NCBI GenBank assembly: GCA_029207755.1 | Contig: JARCOQ010000026.1 | Span: 868,001 to 932,000 of the forward strand | From: Chamaea fasciata | Taxonomy: Eukaryota > Chordata > Aves > Passeriformes > Sylviidae | DNA: 64,000 nucleotides | Direction: 5' to 3' | Shown here: positions 28,675 to 42,045 of the stretch, piece by piece | Layout: every line of letters starts with the position of its first letter | How positions within the stretch are numbered: the first letter of the stretch is position 1 | Program-made: the position numbers and the translations under genes | Notes under the pieces: generated by a model | Told to the model about the DNA's origin: nothing | The model's input: the letters and a program-made list of their open reading frames with translations, nothing else | Database searches by the model: none

Positions 28675-28790
28675 CACGTTCAAGTCAAAGCTCTTCTCCA
28701 CCCACTGCTTGGCTTCCTGGAATTCCTCCTCGAGCTCCATGATGTACAGGGTGTCTAAGGCATCTATCACAGTTGCTCCTCGAAGGCCTC
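28675..28790 (-). CDS. MAN1C1: MAN1C1 exon 3
   Basis: 116 bp decoding [20 protein letters not shown] then [31 protein letters not shown] is a GH47 signature lining the barrel. The acceptor is CACCCAG and the donor is GTGAGT. Phase is 1 in and 0 out. Confidence 0.95.
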
Positions 28791-29611
28791 CTGGGTGGCA
28801 AAAACACAGAGAGGGATAAAGGCAGAGCTCTGAATCAGCCTGGGGGGCTGGGGCGGGCAGCAGCTCCCAGTCCCAGGGCTGGGATCCTCCACCAGGGCTG
28901 CTCAGCTCTGCCACCCTAAATCGGACAGGCCCAATCTCCAAAGGCCAGAAAGAGTTCTGAATTCGGGAAGAAGTCCCCCAGGGAGCAGCTCAGGGCGCAC
29001 ACCTGGAGCCCCCAGTCAGAGCTGCAAGCCTTGGCCTGGTTTGCAGCCCTGCCCTGGCCAAAGGGGCTCAGCAGTTCCAGCCTTGGCCAGTGTTTAGCTG
29101 CAAACCTTCCCTCAGCCTCTGTCCAAGCCACTGCCAAGCACAACCCGTGAGAGAACTGGATTTTGTTGTGCAACAGCACCCAGGGCAGGGCTTTGATCCT
29201 TCTGTCCTGATGCAGAGTTGGTTTTCTGGGGCACAAATATTTTTGTTCCGTGCCGTGACCAGCAGGGACACAAAGCCCAGCCTCTCCCGGAGGCTGAGAC
29301 AGGATCCCAGTGAAGCTGGAGCAGAGTGGGTGATTCGGGGACCTTGTCCAGCAGCACATCCCTGTGAGCACACTGCCCGTTCCCCGGCAGGTGGCAACGG
29401 GACACACTCAGCTGAAGGGAATTCCAGCCAGGAACTTGGCCCAGTGTGTCATTTGTGTAAGAAATGTCCTGCCGGGAGCTGTGTGACGCACACAGAGCGC
29501 AGGGAGGCTCGGCAGGGTGTGCTCAGGCTCCCTAAAACTCCTCCTGACTCCACTCTGCAAAGGCCATCCCGGCCCTGGGCAAGTCAGCCACACAAACCCC
29601 ACGTGGGGGGC

Positions 29612-29835
29612 TCCAGGCTGGGACCATCCCCATTAATCCAGGCTCTAGTTTGGGACCATCCCCATTAATTCAGGTTGGGACCATCCCCATGAATCCAGCT
29701 CCAGGCTGGGACTATCCCCATGAATCCAGGCTGGGACCATTCCCATGAATCCAGGCTCTAGTTTGGGACCATCCCCATGAATCCAGCTCCAGTCTGGGAC
29801 CATTCCCACGAATCCAGCTCCAGTCTGGAGCCATC
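29612..29835. repeat. Minisatellite with GGGACCATCCCCATGAATCC core
   Basis: About eight units of 25-32 bp, each GGGACCATYCCCATGAATCCAG-like followed by a variable CTCCAGGCT, CTCTAGTTT or CTCCAGTCT tail. Length variation comes from presence or absence of the tail. Confidence 0.9.
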
Positions 29836-31404
29836 CCAGCCATCCCTCTGGGTGTGGCACAGGCTGAGGCTGCCTCTGCACCGCCTCACACCCCCAGCTC
29901 AGCTGAGCCGCATTCCCACCCACCCCCTGGCAGCCCTGAGGGAATCTCTGCCAGCAGAGACTCTTGGATGAGGCGCAGGGTTTGTTTCTGCAGCAGGAGC
30001 TCCTCGTTCCACCCCTGTCCCCATCACCTGCCTCTCCACAGCCTCAGGGATTCTCCTGACACTTGTTTCTGTCTGCCTCAGGTCAGTTCTCCTCCTCACT
30101 CCCAGCCTTTCAGCTGCTCCCCCAGCCTTTCTCTGCACTCTGCGGTGGGTTTGGCACTCCTGTCACACCTTCAGTGCTACTTCAATTCCAGCTCTGCTTA
30201 GGAGAGGCAAACCCAGCTGGCAGCACTGCTGCGGAGGTGAATTGTGCGCCGACAACCCTCGGGCTGCTCTCGCCGAGGGACAAAGGGACTGTGTCGGAGC
30301 CCTGCGGCCCAGAGAAGAGCTCAGATCCACCCGCTCCCCCCCTCAGCATCCCCCTCCCCTAGGGAAGGATCCTGCCTTATTTTGTTGATGCTACAAGATT
30401 GCAGTTTTGACACTTTTCAGCCAGCCAGCACATCATTGCTTTAATAAAAACCCAAGCAGGACTTTTACTGCTCAACCACAGATTGCTGCCTCTCGGATGC
30501 TGTCTGCATCAAAAGCAGGGGCTGTGGGAGAGGAGGGAGGCAGCTGAAAGGGCCTCCAGAAATCCGTTTGTTCCCACCGGCCTGGGAAATGATCGTCCAA
30601 CTGGAGCCACCTCTGGGAGCGAGGGCTGGATGGAGCCAAACAGTCACTGCAGCAACCGGTGGGCTCCAAAAAACCAGCCGGGGCTGATGTGGGCCTGGAA
30701 TGCTTGCCAAAAGCACACGAGAAACAACGACGCCACGGCAGGCTGCGCTGCTTTTATCAGCCCGGATGATTCCTCAGTATTAACGATGACGGGATTTTGA
30801 TACGCTTCCCTGTTGGCAGGGAGAGACGTGACAGCGAGGCAGGGGAAGCATTTCAAACAGGGAAGGAAGGGCAGGGGCACCTGAGGCACAGCCTGTTCCT
30901 GTGATATTCTGAGAGGAAGAGCACACCTCAGGGCTCGGCTTAATTTGATGATACAATCAACAAAAGCTTTTCATAACCTGCAGAGAGACAAAGGGGAAAG
31001 TTGGATCCGCTCGAGCTAAATGGAGACAAAGAGACAACAAACTGCCCGTTTTCTGGGGTGATTAACTGAAGTGAGAAACATCGCTGGGATTGACAGAGCC
31101 TTTTATGTTTTTAGCGGGTCAGGCCTTTGGTGGGTGCATCGCTCTGGGGCCGGGCAGCACGCTCTGCTCTCCTGCCCGTGTGTGACAAAGTGCAGGGCGA
31201 ACCTCGCTCCCCCGCTGCCTTGTCCTGGTGTCACACCAAACGTTTGTTTGAAATATTCCCTCGCCCTCTGCATCCCCAGAACCTCGGGCTGTGTGTTCTG
31301 TACCGGGGCTGGCCCGTGTTTCCTTTCTTCTGCACCGGCTTTGAAGCGGCTGCAAACGCTCAGTGGCTCCTTCTTCCCTGCAGCCTCCGGAGCCCTCCCC
31401 AGCC

Positions 31405-31840
31405 AGGAGAGGGATGGAAAGGCGGCTCCTGCCCCAGGAGAGGGATGGAAAGGCGGCTCCAGACTCAGGAGAGGGATGGAAAGGCGGCTCAGGACTCAGG
31501 AGAGGGATGGAAAGGCGGCTCAGGACTCAGGAGAGGGATGGAAAGGCGGCTCCTGCCCCAGGAGAGGGATGGAAAGGCGGCTCTGGACTCAGGAGAGGGA
31601 TGGAAAGGCGGCTCCTGCCCCAGGAGAGGGATGGAAAGGCGGCTCCGGACTCAGGAGAGGGATGGAAAGGTGGCTCTGGACTCAGGAGAGAGACGGAAAG
31701 GCGGCTCAGGACTCAGGAGAGGGACGGAAAGGTGGCTCCAGACTCAGGAGAGGGACAGAAAGGCGGCTCCAGACTCAGGAGAGGGATGGAAAGGCGGCTC
31801 CGGACCCAGGAGAGGGACGGAAAGGCGGCTCCTGCCCCTC
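31405..31840. repeat. 31-bp minisatellite, 14 units
   Basis: AGGAGAGGGATGGAAAGGCG starts at 31405 and every 31 bp up to 31808 without a single indel. Variation is concentrated in the tail: CTCCTGCCCC, CTCCAGACTC, CTCAGGACTC or CTCTGGACTC. All three plus frames are open only because 31 is not divisible by 3 and units lack stops. Confidence 0.97.
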
Positions 31841-32509
31841 CTCAGGCACAGGACAAGCCCTGGCTGTGTCTGTCCTCGCCAGGACACCCAGAGAGTCCCT
31901 GATCCCCAGCCTGGGACACCTTTGCTCTTCCCCCGTCCCCTGCTCAGAGCAGGACGGAGCCGCCAGGACTCAGCGTGTGCACACCCCAGCACATTCCCTG
32001 CGGCACAAACACGCCCCTGACCCCCCCGCCTGCCTTCTTCCACAACCAGCACCTCTCTGCACCTGCACGTTAGGGTGGGAGGGGTGCAATCAGAGGGGAG
32101 GCAGCTCGGAACCAAATCAAACCCCTCCCTGCCACTCCTGACTCTTGCTGACACCCTCACCTCGAAATTGCTGCTTTCAGCCTGACTGTGCTTGCTCTGA
32201 GGGAGTTTCAAAGTAGGAACCAAGAAACCCTTGGCAGAAACCCCGCTGGAAGTGCCCAGAGCTGGGGGCAGAGGATCTGAGCAGGACCCCACATCTCAGA
32301 TTGTGCCCGTCTCCACAAACCCGAGTGTGCTGTGAAAACCCCTCCTGATGCTGCCCCAAACGGGCTGGGCTGGGGAGACCTTCACCGGGAGAGGCAGAGT
32401 CACTCTGCTGGTCCCAAAAGGGCAGATTAGGGGGATTAGGATCCCCCAAATTGGCAAAGGGACTTTAGGATCCACAGCAGCTCCTCACTGCCCTGTGGGA
32501 GAGCAGAGG

Positions 32510-32605
32510 CACAGAAGCCCAGAGGAGCTGAGCTGGAAGGGCCCCACCAGGATCATCCATTCCCCTCCACTGGGGACCTCAGGAGGAACCCGGCAGCTCT
32601 GGGGG
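32510..32605 (-). repeat. Possible CR1-family fragment
   Basis: CAGAGGAGCTGAGCTGGAAG, GGCCCCACCAGGATCATCC resembles the reverse-complement CR1 tail (GAGCTGGAAGGGACCCACAA-like). Short and diverged. Confidence 0.5.
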
Positions 32606-33627
32606 CATTTCTCACTCAGTGTCACAGCGGCTGTGGTGACAGGGCCCCTGCCCGAGCTGTCCCCTGAGTGCTGATCAGGGGAGGAGAAGCAGCAGCTGAT
32701 GGGAGCAGACAAAGGTTCATCTCTCGCTGAGCCCAAGGAGGGCCTGTGCCACCCTGTATTTGCTCTTTTGTGCAGCAGAAGAATGGAGAGAGGAGTGTGG
32801 GCAACAAGGCAGCTCTGTTCCTGCTCCCACCCACCCCAGGAGCCCGAGCCCCGCCACAGAGAGCACTAATGAACGTTGACTTAATTAACAGAACGCTGGG
32901 GAGAGGCGCTGGGTGGAGAGGAGCTGGCCGCTCTGAGGGTTTGGGTTTTTCTGTGGGAGATGACTCAGGCTCCAGGGAGAAATGAAAAACTTCGGGGTGA
33001 GGCGTTCACAGGCTGGGGATCTGCGTGTCCAAGTGCAGCCTCACCTGCACCTGCGCCTCCCAACACCTGAACACGTGGCCCCAAGCACTCACCCAGCACC
33101 CAGAGCTGAGCAAATGTCTGGTTTTCCACAGAGGAGCGGCTGTGATGGGAGGGACGCAGAGCGCTGCCTTCCCTCCCTCCCCTCTCCCAAAATAGCCAAC
33201 GTGGACTGTCACAGGCCAGAGAGGAGACTTGAAGGGCTCCCAGCTGCGAGTCTGCCCCTTGAGAGCCTCAAAAAAAGCTACAAGAGTGACGCTTCAGCAG
33301 CCAAGTAGCTCCGAGTGGGGTCTGAAATAGCCTTTTCCCCAGGAAGGCGAGATCTCTCCAAAGGCTCTCCCGAATCCATCACGCTCTCCATGCCTGGGGA
33401 GCCACGGAGAACAGGGACCCTGCCAAGGCGTGGGCTCTCCTGTCCCACCAGCGTTGCTCTGGGGCCCGAGGAACAAGGAGGAGTTCGGGCTGTGCCTTTG
33501 GAAAGGTGAACACGGCGCGAGGATTCCCAAGCAGCAGGAGATGGAGCATCCTCAGCAGGATCTCCACCACCTTTCCAGCACTCCCTGGTGTCAGGGCTCA
33601 GCTCAAATAAAATTTTCCCTTCACAGG

Positions 33628-33800
33628 CTGGTTTGGGTATGGAAAGGGCCTTAAAGTTCAGCCAGTTCCAACCTTCCTCTAGAAAATTCCTGGTGGTGTT
33701 CAGGGCCACGTTCCCCTGTGACTGCCCCAGGGAGGGATGGAAGGCCAGCCTGAGCTCAGGCAGCCCTGCAGCAGGCACGGAGCTCGGGGAACCTCCTCTC
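33628..33800 (-). repeat. CR1-type LINE 3' fragment
   Basis: GGTTTGGGTATGGAAAGGGC, CTTAAAGTTCAGCCAGTTCC and AACCTTCCTC match a reverse-complement CR1 tail; the inner part (CAGGGAGGGATGGAAGG) is diverged. Confidence 0.65.
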
Positions 33801-36800
33801 CAATTCCCTCAGCCCCAGGGGACCTGCTCCTGGGCAAAGAACCCTTTGTGAAGTTACTCAGTGAACAGAAACCAAATCCTTCATCCCCAAACCCGGACAG
33901 TAACGCTTTGTGCCAGCGCCTCAAACACCAACAGCACAAGCCATTAGGAAGATCTCAGATTTAATCTTTCCTACAGCAGGGCTGCTTAAGTGCTGCAGAA
34001 CAGGGGGGGTTCCAACAGCTCTCTGCTGCCTTCAATAACGAGAGTTTACAACTGAAAAGCAAGAGCAGAAGGGGGAGGAATTTAGATCAGCGCAATGTAA
34101 ACCCAGATCAAAAATGAAAGGTCCTGACTCCCACTGTTCTTATGTCAAATCGTGTTTGTCAAAACAGAAATTAGTGCTGAACTCCTGCTTGGAATAGAAA
34201 TGAGGATGCAGTTTCTGTGGAACTGGTTATGTTGGTGAAGTGGTTAACTGCCAAGGCACACGGGGCTCTGGTTGTCACTGGTTGTTTACCGTCACCTCTT
34301 GCGGTAAAACACCAGGTCCCTTCCCCTGGTTCTGCTGCTCCGAAGGCTCCAATTAAAATCAGTGCCCTGCTCCAGCAGGAGTCTGAAAAATGACCATCTC
34401 CAAGTGCTGCTTCTTTCGGTCCTTTTTCCCCACGCCAGGCCTTGGAGAGCAGCCTGAACTCCTGACATTTATCCCGAGATGTGTGTGAGAAGCCTGGGAG
34501 CTGCCGCGTCACCACACAGCTCCTGGCTGGTGGCAAACCATCCAATGCTGGGAGAAATCCACACAGAGACGTTTTACACAGCTCAGGATTATCTTGGCAA
34601 CCAAGCACACTGTGAAAATCACTGCAGCTCCCTGAAAAATCCGCCCTGCAGCCAAGATTTGCCAGTCCCTGTGCGGAGCGCTCCAGGTCCGGCACAACGA
34701 GGGGCCGGGAGCCTGCAGCTCCTGAGGTGGGATCTGGGCTTAGGCCAGAGCTCCCTCCCTGCTCTGGGCTTTAGCTTCTCCTGCCAGCCAAAAAAAAGCA
34801 GGAGGAATTTTCCTCAAAGCGTGGAAAGAAAGAGGATTTAAAGAAAGAGAGCGTGGTAGAGAAATAAAAATTAATTTATCCGCCACATGCGGACCTGTCT
34901 CTGTTCATCCCTTTGCAGCAGCCATCCATCTCCCCTCTGGAACGGGGCAGGAACACTCCCCACCTGGCGATTTCCCAACATTTCCTTTCCAGCACGCCCA
35001 GCTCACACCAGGGATGATGAACTCCAGCTCCAGGAGATGCTCCCCAGGGGAAAGTCACTCTGCTCCCATTGCAAGGACCAGCCCCAGGTGTCAGGGATCC
35101 CCAGCAAAGGGCTGGTGCCGCTGCTCCAGCTGACAGGAATGAAACAGAAAATCCAAATGGAACTGCGAAAGGGGTTTTCTTTTCAGGAGGAAAGGAAATT
35201 TCTCAGTTAGATCCACAATCAACTCATTACAGCCCTTCAGCTGCCTGCGAGTGGTACCTACTGCAGATGCAGCCAGAAACACCAGAGCTGAGCTAAGCCC
35301 TGCCAGTGCCTTATTTATTGAGTTTTTTTGTCTGTGAACCTGCTAGCTGTAACACAGAGTAACTCCATTCCCTTTATTTAAGGCAAACTAAACAAATTAC
35401 ATCTGAGCAACGAGGTAGCAGAAGCGAGAGATGGAGGGGACAAAGAAGTAGTTCAAGAATTAGAGGAGATCTATTTCTTTTTGTATCAGCACATTCTCTT
35501 GCAGAGTTAAAGGGGGAAGAAAAAAAAAAAAGTCCATTAGCTTTTGAGCAACCTCATTTTTCTCTGCTTCCCAAATAAACCACTGCACCTACACTTCAGG
35601 GACCTCATCAAAAACCACTTCGTGGCCAAGGTTATTTTCCCATCTTGCTCACATCAATCTTCCTCGCTCTGCTCTGCAGGTACCGGCCAAAGGGTCACCC
35701 CTGAGGGCTCTCCATGCCAGAGCTGTCCCCTGATGGGCAGCAAAGGGCGCCTGGCACAGCCCTGCGGGGTCACGGGCAGCCCTGTCCCTGTCCCCCACCC
35801 ATGGGGCTCTCGGGGTGACCAAGCCCCACCCCACATCCCCACAAACCAGCCCCCATCACCCCAAAGCACAATCTCCCCCCTGATTTCAGTTTGTGCTCTG
35901 GTCTCTTCCCCTTCCCCAGCCCCGGGGAACCGCAGAGTCACAGGATGCCGCCAACCCCTTCAGCTCTCAGGGTTCTGTTCTGCTCACCGACTTCCCCTGG
36001 CCCTGGAGGTGTGGATTTTCCTGCAGTTCCAGAGGAAATACTGGATCCACTGGAATTCCATGCATTAACGACACCACTCAGCCCGTGCCCAGCTCTCTGA
36101 GCCTCACACCCAAAGCACGCCAGCCCTCGTCCTGTGGTAGAGCCACACTTCCCCCAGCTAAGGCAAGGTCAAAGGGCTGATCATCCCCTGCAAAGATGCC
36201 CGGGCACAGCAGAGGATTAATCCTGGAGCACGTGGCTGGGAAGGAGCAGAGCCCCCAGAGCTCCATCTGCCAACACAGGCTGAGCCTCCCACCTCCAGCA
36301 AAGCAACCTTGAGGGCTGGCATGAGGGAAATCACCCAAACATCTGGCTCACCCCACAGCTCAGCCTGCTTTCCGCTGTCAGCAGAAGGGATCTTCCAGCG
36401 CCCTGGGAAGTGCTAATGAACCCCAGCCTCACCTGCAGCACAGAGCAGGCCCAGCATATGGGCTGGACAGGTAAAGCTGGCACCAGACAGGCACCTTCAA
36501 GTGCTGCCTTTTAGGCTGCTGTAATCAAATTTAATAGAGAGTGTGTTCCAGCTGGGGAAGAAATGGCTTTTTTTTGCCTTTTTTTTTTTTTTTTTGGATT
36601 ACAAACCACTCATGTTTTTCAAATATCAATTTCCCCTGGAGAATTAAGGCTATCGTTCAAGCTGAAGCAGCAGTGGCAGCTCTGCCCTGAACCAGTGATG
36701 GGTGAGAGACACAAAACCAGAGCTTGGGCTCATTTAGGGACGGGAAAAGGAGGCAGAGTCGGGGGGGGGGAACAGGTGAGCAATATTCTGGGGGGGGAGA

Positions 36801-38440
36801 AAAAAAGAGAAGAAAGGTGTTCAGCACAAAAATGAATTGCTTGTCACAGCCCCAGCCCCTCAGATAAGTTACTTCCTTCACAGGAATGGGAGAGCAGACA
36901 TGTGATAAGCACCTATTGCCAGCTGCTCCTTAAATATTTAATACTTGGCAGCAGCTCCCCAGTTTAATCCTCTTTTCCCCAGTTTCTCCAACCATCTTTC
37001 AACATTCAGCGATCCTCCAGCCCCCGGCTCTGGTTCATCCCCGCACGACTCCAACACCTCCTGGAGCTCAAAAATCCAACTGTTCCCGTTTCCAAGCGTC
37101 GTCGGGGAGGAGGGGAGGCTTGCCTGGAGCTGGGAACACAATCCCTGGTAGAGCAGAGATGCTGCAAATCCACTCTCCACGTGCCTCCCATCTGTCTCCC
37201 GTGACACGCAGGCAGCTCGGTGGGCCACCGAGAGCTCCGGCAGGAAATTGCAAAGTGATAATCGTTCTAATGCTCCTCTGGGAAAGAGCTTTTCTCCTCC
37301 TGGTTTGGGGCTCAGATGTTGGCCAGGCAGAGGTAATTACTGCTGACAAAGATGGGTCATTTGCCAGGCCGGCAGCACTTCTGGGAGCAGCACTTCCACG
37401 AGGTTAAGCACAAGACAACAGCTGGGGCAAAACAACTGCTGGTGCCTCCCCGCTCTGGACGTCTGAAATTAATTTTGGAGCGCTTAAAGGTAATTTGATT
37501 ATCTTCAATTTATTGCTCCTCCACGGAGCTCCGCGAGGACCTGCAGCATTTAATGTGAGGGGTCCCAACAGGCCCATTAGAACAAACACACGCGTCCTAC
37601 CTGCAAGGATTAGCCCGCTCTGCCAGAGCCACAGGTAGCAGTTAACGAGCAGAGGCTGCTAATTCACCGCAGAATTCAAAGGGGAGACGCTTCGTCACAA
37701 CAATCAGAAGAAGGTGCCCTTCTGCCTCCCAAACACGCTTCCCAGAAAGCGGCAGATGTGTTATGACAGCACAGCCTGCAACTCCTGACAGTGATTTTCC
37801 TTCAGATCTGCTCTGCTCTGGACGGGCTCTGCAGAACAGGCACCACCTCGGAGCCGGGGCTGTAAAACCACTCATCCCTGCCCTGGGTTTATCCACAGCC
37901 CAGCCCAGAAACGATCTGGTCCTTAACACCAGCCCAGGTGGGAGGAAATTCAGAGATAAAGAAACGAAATGAATCAACAGGATTAACTGTGCTCTTCAGT
38001 ACGGGGCCTGGCTGATGAGCTGAGCCTGGAACCCTCATAATCACCGATGGGAGAATCTAAACACATTTTCCCGGCGAATGCAGTGGGTCAGGAGAATGCA
38101 AATGCTCCGTTACCACGAGCACAAACACATTAAGCCACGGCAGCTCCATCACTTGGGACCATCTGTCCCCGTTCTTCCCTTTCTCTCCCATATTGTTGAA
38201 GTCACACCAACAAGACCCCGGCTAAAAGCCTCCAAATGCTCGCCAGGATGCTGCTTGACAGGATTAGATATCAAAATAATCTCAGCAAATTGGGAAAACA
38301 GTCGGGAACAAGCGGGATGCGATTCAATGAGGCCGCGCGTTCTGCCCCGGGGGAAGCACAACGAACCGTGAAGCAGAAGGAATAAATGGTGAGGCAGCAC
38401 TCCTGTCAAAGCCTCGGCCAGGCTGCAGCCCTCGGAAACG

Positions 38441-39490
38441 CAGCTCAAACCAAGCGTTTCCAGCTCAAACCAACGACTCCCAGCTCAAAATAACAATTTC
38501 CGGGTCAAACCAACGACTCCCAGCTCAAATCAATGATTTCCAGCTTAAATCAACAATTTCCATCTTAAATCAACAATTTCCAGGTCAAACCAACGACTCC
38601 CAGCTCAAATCAATGATTTCCAGCTTAAATCAACAATTTCCATCTTAAATCAACAATTTCCAGCTCAAACCAACGACTCCCAGCTCAAATCAATGATTTC
38701 CAGCTTAAATCAACAATTTCCATCTTAAATCAACAATTTCCGGGTCAAACCAACGACTCCCAGCTCAAATCAATGATTTCCAGCTCACATCAAGGATTTC
38801 CAGCTCAAATCAACAATTTCCAGGTCAAACCAACGACTCCCAGCTCAAATCAATGATTTCCAGCTTAAATCAACAATTTCCATCTTAAATCAACAATTTC
38901 CAGCTCAAACCAACGACTCCCAGCTCAAATCAATGATTTCCAGCTTAAATCAACAATTTCCATCTTAAATCAACAATTTCCGGGTCAAACCAACGACTCC
39001 CAGCTCAAATCAATGATTTCCAGCTCACATCAAGGATTTCCAGCTCAAATCAACAATTTCCAGGTCAAACCAACGACTCCCAGCTCAAATCAATGATTTC
39101 CAGCTTAAATCAACAATTTCCATCTTAAATCAACAATTTCCAGCTCAAACCAACGACTCCCAGCTCAAATCAATGATTTCCAGCTTAAATCAACAATTTC
39201 AAATTTAAATCAACAATTTCCAGCTCAAACCAACGACTCCCAGCTCAAATCAATGATTTCCAGCTTAAATCAACAATTTCAAATTTAAATCAACAATTTC
39301 CAGGTCAAACCAACGACTCCCAGCTCAAATCAATGATTTCCAGCTTAAATCAACAATTTCCAGCTCACACCAAGGATTTCCAGCTCAAATCAACAATTTC
39401 CAGCTCAAACCAATGACTCCCAGCTCAAACCAACGACTCCCAGCTCAAATCCATGATTTCCAGCTCAAACCAACGATTTCCAGCTCAAAG
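38441..39490. repeat. 20-bp satellite, 52 units, with 240-bp higher-order repeat
   Basis: CAGCTCAAATCAACAATTTC-like units begin at every 20th base from 38441 to 39481 with no indel. Variants (CAACGACTCC, CAATGATTTC, CATCTTAAAT, CGGGTCAAAC, CAGCTCACAT) recur in fixed order. The 12-unit blocks 38581-38820 and 38821-39060 are near copies, and 39061 onward begins a third that diverges after about 140 bp. Confidence 0.97.
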
Positions 39491-41639
39491 CAGGACGTTG
39501 CAGCGTTAGAAAAAGGCACAAAGCCCACCCCAGGATGAGCAGGGATGCCTGGCACAAGAAAGGGCACCGAGTCTCCCTCCAGCAGCATTCGGAGACTCCA
39601 GAGGGAAGCGAGGGCTCGGCAGCAGGAATGTGACCTGCAATTAAAGCTGGGTCGGTCTGAGGCTGCTCGGCCTCCGGGGGAGAAACTTGACGACGTTTTG
39701 GAGATGCTGCAAAGAACCGGAGGATAAAAAGCACTCTGCACATCCCCAGGGAAAGGCCAAGGAGCCCCAGCTTGACTCTCGGCAGGACAGAGGGGTCAGG
39801 CACCAGGACAAGCTTTAGAGTGAGGCAGAATTGTCTGCCAGGACCTTCCAGCCTCGGGAAGGGAAGCACTAAAAGACCCCTCGCTGCTACTTTTGTGTTT
39901 CGCTGCTCCCTGAGATGAGCGGGAGTCGCGGGTTCTGCAAAAAGCCTCCTTGGAGAGGCAGCAGGGTGACCCCGAGGGAAGGAAGAGCTCCAGAAAATGA
40001 TTCCTGACGGCTCCATGCCCTGCAGGCCTCTCCCAGAGCCACCTCAGTGACAGAGAACATCACAGCTACAATTCGGGATGTGCACACAAAAGTCAGGAAA
40101 TTAAAGATGCTGGTTCCCACAGCAACCAGGAGGGAGCCTGCCAAGAGAGGAGGGATGTTCCAGCCCAGGCAAAAGGTGTCACTTTTAATGCCTGAAGGCG
40201 ACTTCCACTTCCAGCTGCCTGAAGGAGAAGTCCGGGAGAGCTCTGCGCTCCTGCACGGGCAAACCTCGATCCTCAGGCTCTTTGTCCCTGGATTCCCTCT
40301 CTTCCTGGCAGAGCACAGCACGGGCTGGAGCTGGGAGATGGAGATGAAGCAGAGCAGTGGAGGCTGCTGTGATCCCCCAGCTCAGGACTCACAGGATTTG
40401 TGTTTTTCCCAGCCCCAGCTCTGTGAGGAAACCACCCCAGTGCAATCCCGCGTTCAGATGAGAGCTCTGTGGAGAGAAACAGGAATAGCGGAGGTGTTCT
40501 CAATCCTGTGTTCGTGCCTGAGAGGTAAATTCTGTGTGCACTGAAATTAGTAGGAAACAACCCCTGCCTTTAGAACTTGCTCTTGAAACGCTTTCATTTT
40601 CCTGCACTGAACTTTTTCTCCCTTTTTTTTTTTCCCCCCCCCTTTTTGGAGCTGCATATAAAGTGTGGCAGGGTGCAGAAGTGGCGTTGGGAATAAAACA
40701 TCAGAAGAAGGATGAACAATTTTAGTCAGCCCCCAAAAAAATAAAAAAAAAATATCCTCTCTGTGTTTCACACTGATGCCTCAAGCAAAGGCTGAGGGAT
40801 TTCCTTGAACTTCCAAAAAAATCCTCTCCAGAGACAGGAACAATCCTGGGAGGCTAAATGGAAGCACTCTGTGAAAGCAGAAAGGTCTTCCAGTGACAAA
40901 TGCCTGCCACAACATTCTGAGCACACAGAGGCAGCCCCGGCAGCAGTGACAAATCTGGAAGTTGATGTCCTGTGGGAGGAAGTTAAACCCACTGATTAAG
41001 TGAGATAAGGGACTCCTCTCCCCCGAAAAGGCAGCAGAGATTGGAAAAAAAAAAAAAATCAGAAACAAGCACCTGGAGAAATTACAGGGGAAGAAATTCT
41101 GTAGCAGGACCCATTTGATATACGATCTGCTGGAGGTGAGTAGAAAAATGTCAAAATCTAACACTAATCCAGATGAATATCCAATGAGACACGTAATGAG
41201 GGTGGAAAGAACGCTCAGCGGCAGCACAAAACGATGTGATAAAGCAGTTAAGTTCTAAATGTGAAATCCAACACAGCACAGCCAGTCTGGAACCTGCTTA
41301 ATCTCTTCAGAAGTTTCAGGAGTGAAAACCAAGTGAATTAAAACCAAACTGAGTGGGTTTGGTTTTGTTTGTTTGTTTTTTTTTCTTTTTTTTCTGTACA
41401 GTTTCCATCTCCTCCGCATAAACAAGGGAAAACTAAAAATACAGAGGGATAAAGGTAAGAAACCCACGAGTCTCAAGACGTTTCCAACATTAAAAGGCAT
41501 AGCTAAAAGTGTATTTTTAAAACATTCTTAAGCTGCTCTGGTTTTTTAAGTAGCTCCTGGCAGTGCAGGGGGGTTTGTGTCTGCAAATCCTCCTGGAATA
41601 AAACTGGAGCCAGAGCGGGGCCGGGCTCTGGGACAGGAC

Positions 41640-41858
41640 AAGAAACGGCCTCGCGTTGTGCCAGGGGAGGTTTAGGTTGGATTTTGGGGAAAATTCTTCG
41701 CTGAATGGGTCATCAAGCATTGGAACTGGCTGCCCAGGAGTCACCAGGCCCGGCAGTGCTGGGAAATGTGTGGATGTGGCACCCGGGGATGAGGGCTGGT
41801 GCTGGGTCAGTGCTGGGATTTAAAGGTCTTTTCTGACCTTGGTTCTGTGATTCTGGCA
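41640..41858 (+). repeat. CR1-type LINE 3' fragment
   Basis: GGTTTAGGTTGGATTTTGGG, AAAATTCTTCGCTGAATGGG, TCAAGCATTGGAACTGGCTG, CCCAGGAGTCACC, then TTTAAAGGTCTTTTCTGACC and TTCTGTGATTCTGG. Plus-strand CR1 tail, antisense to MAN1C1. Confidence 0.88.
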
Positions 41859-41982
41859 AGAATCTCATCAGGAATCTGCCTGCAAGCAGTGGCCAGGAGA
41901 CTCCGGGCCCTGAGCAATCCCAAAATCCACCTTCAGCCCAAGCAGGGCAGTCAGGAAGCCCCAGGCCTGGCAATCACCTCCC

Positions 41983-42045
41983 TACAGAATCCCAGAATTG
42001 TTTGGGTGGGAAGGGACCTCAAAGCCCAGCCCATCCCATGGATCC
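41983..42045 (-). repeat. CR1 tail seeding the adjacent CATCC array
   Basis: ACAGAATCCCAGAATTGTTT, GGGTGGGAAGGGACCTCAAA, GCCCAGCCCATCCC is a reverse-complement CR1 3' end that grades directly into the array. Confidence 0.8.

Noticed and set aside
31071..32141. 356-codon plus-strand frame with RDGKAAPAPGEGWKGGS repeats
   Set aside because: Product of the 31-bp minisatellite, open in three frames; antisense inside MAN1C1 intron 2 and without family resemblance.
38441..39490. Possible CRISPR array (regular short repeats)
   Set aside because: Units are contiguous 20-bp monomers without unique spacers, in a vertebrate intron with no cas genes.
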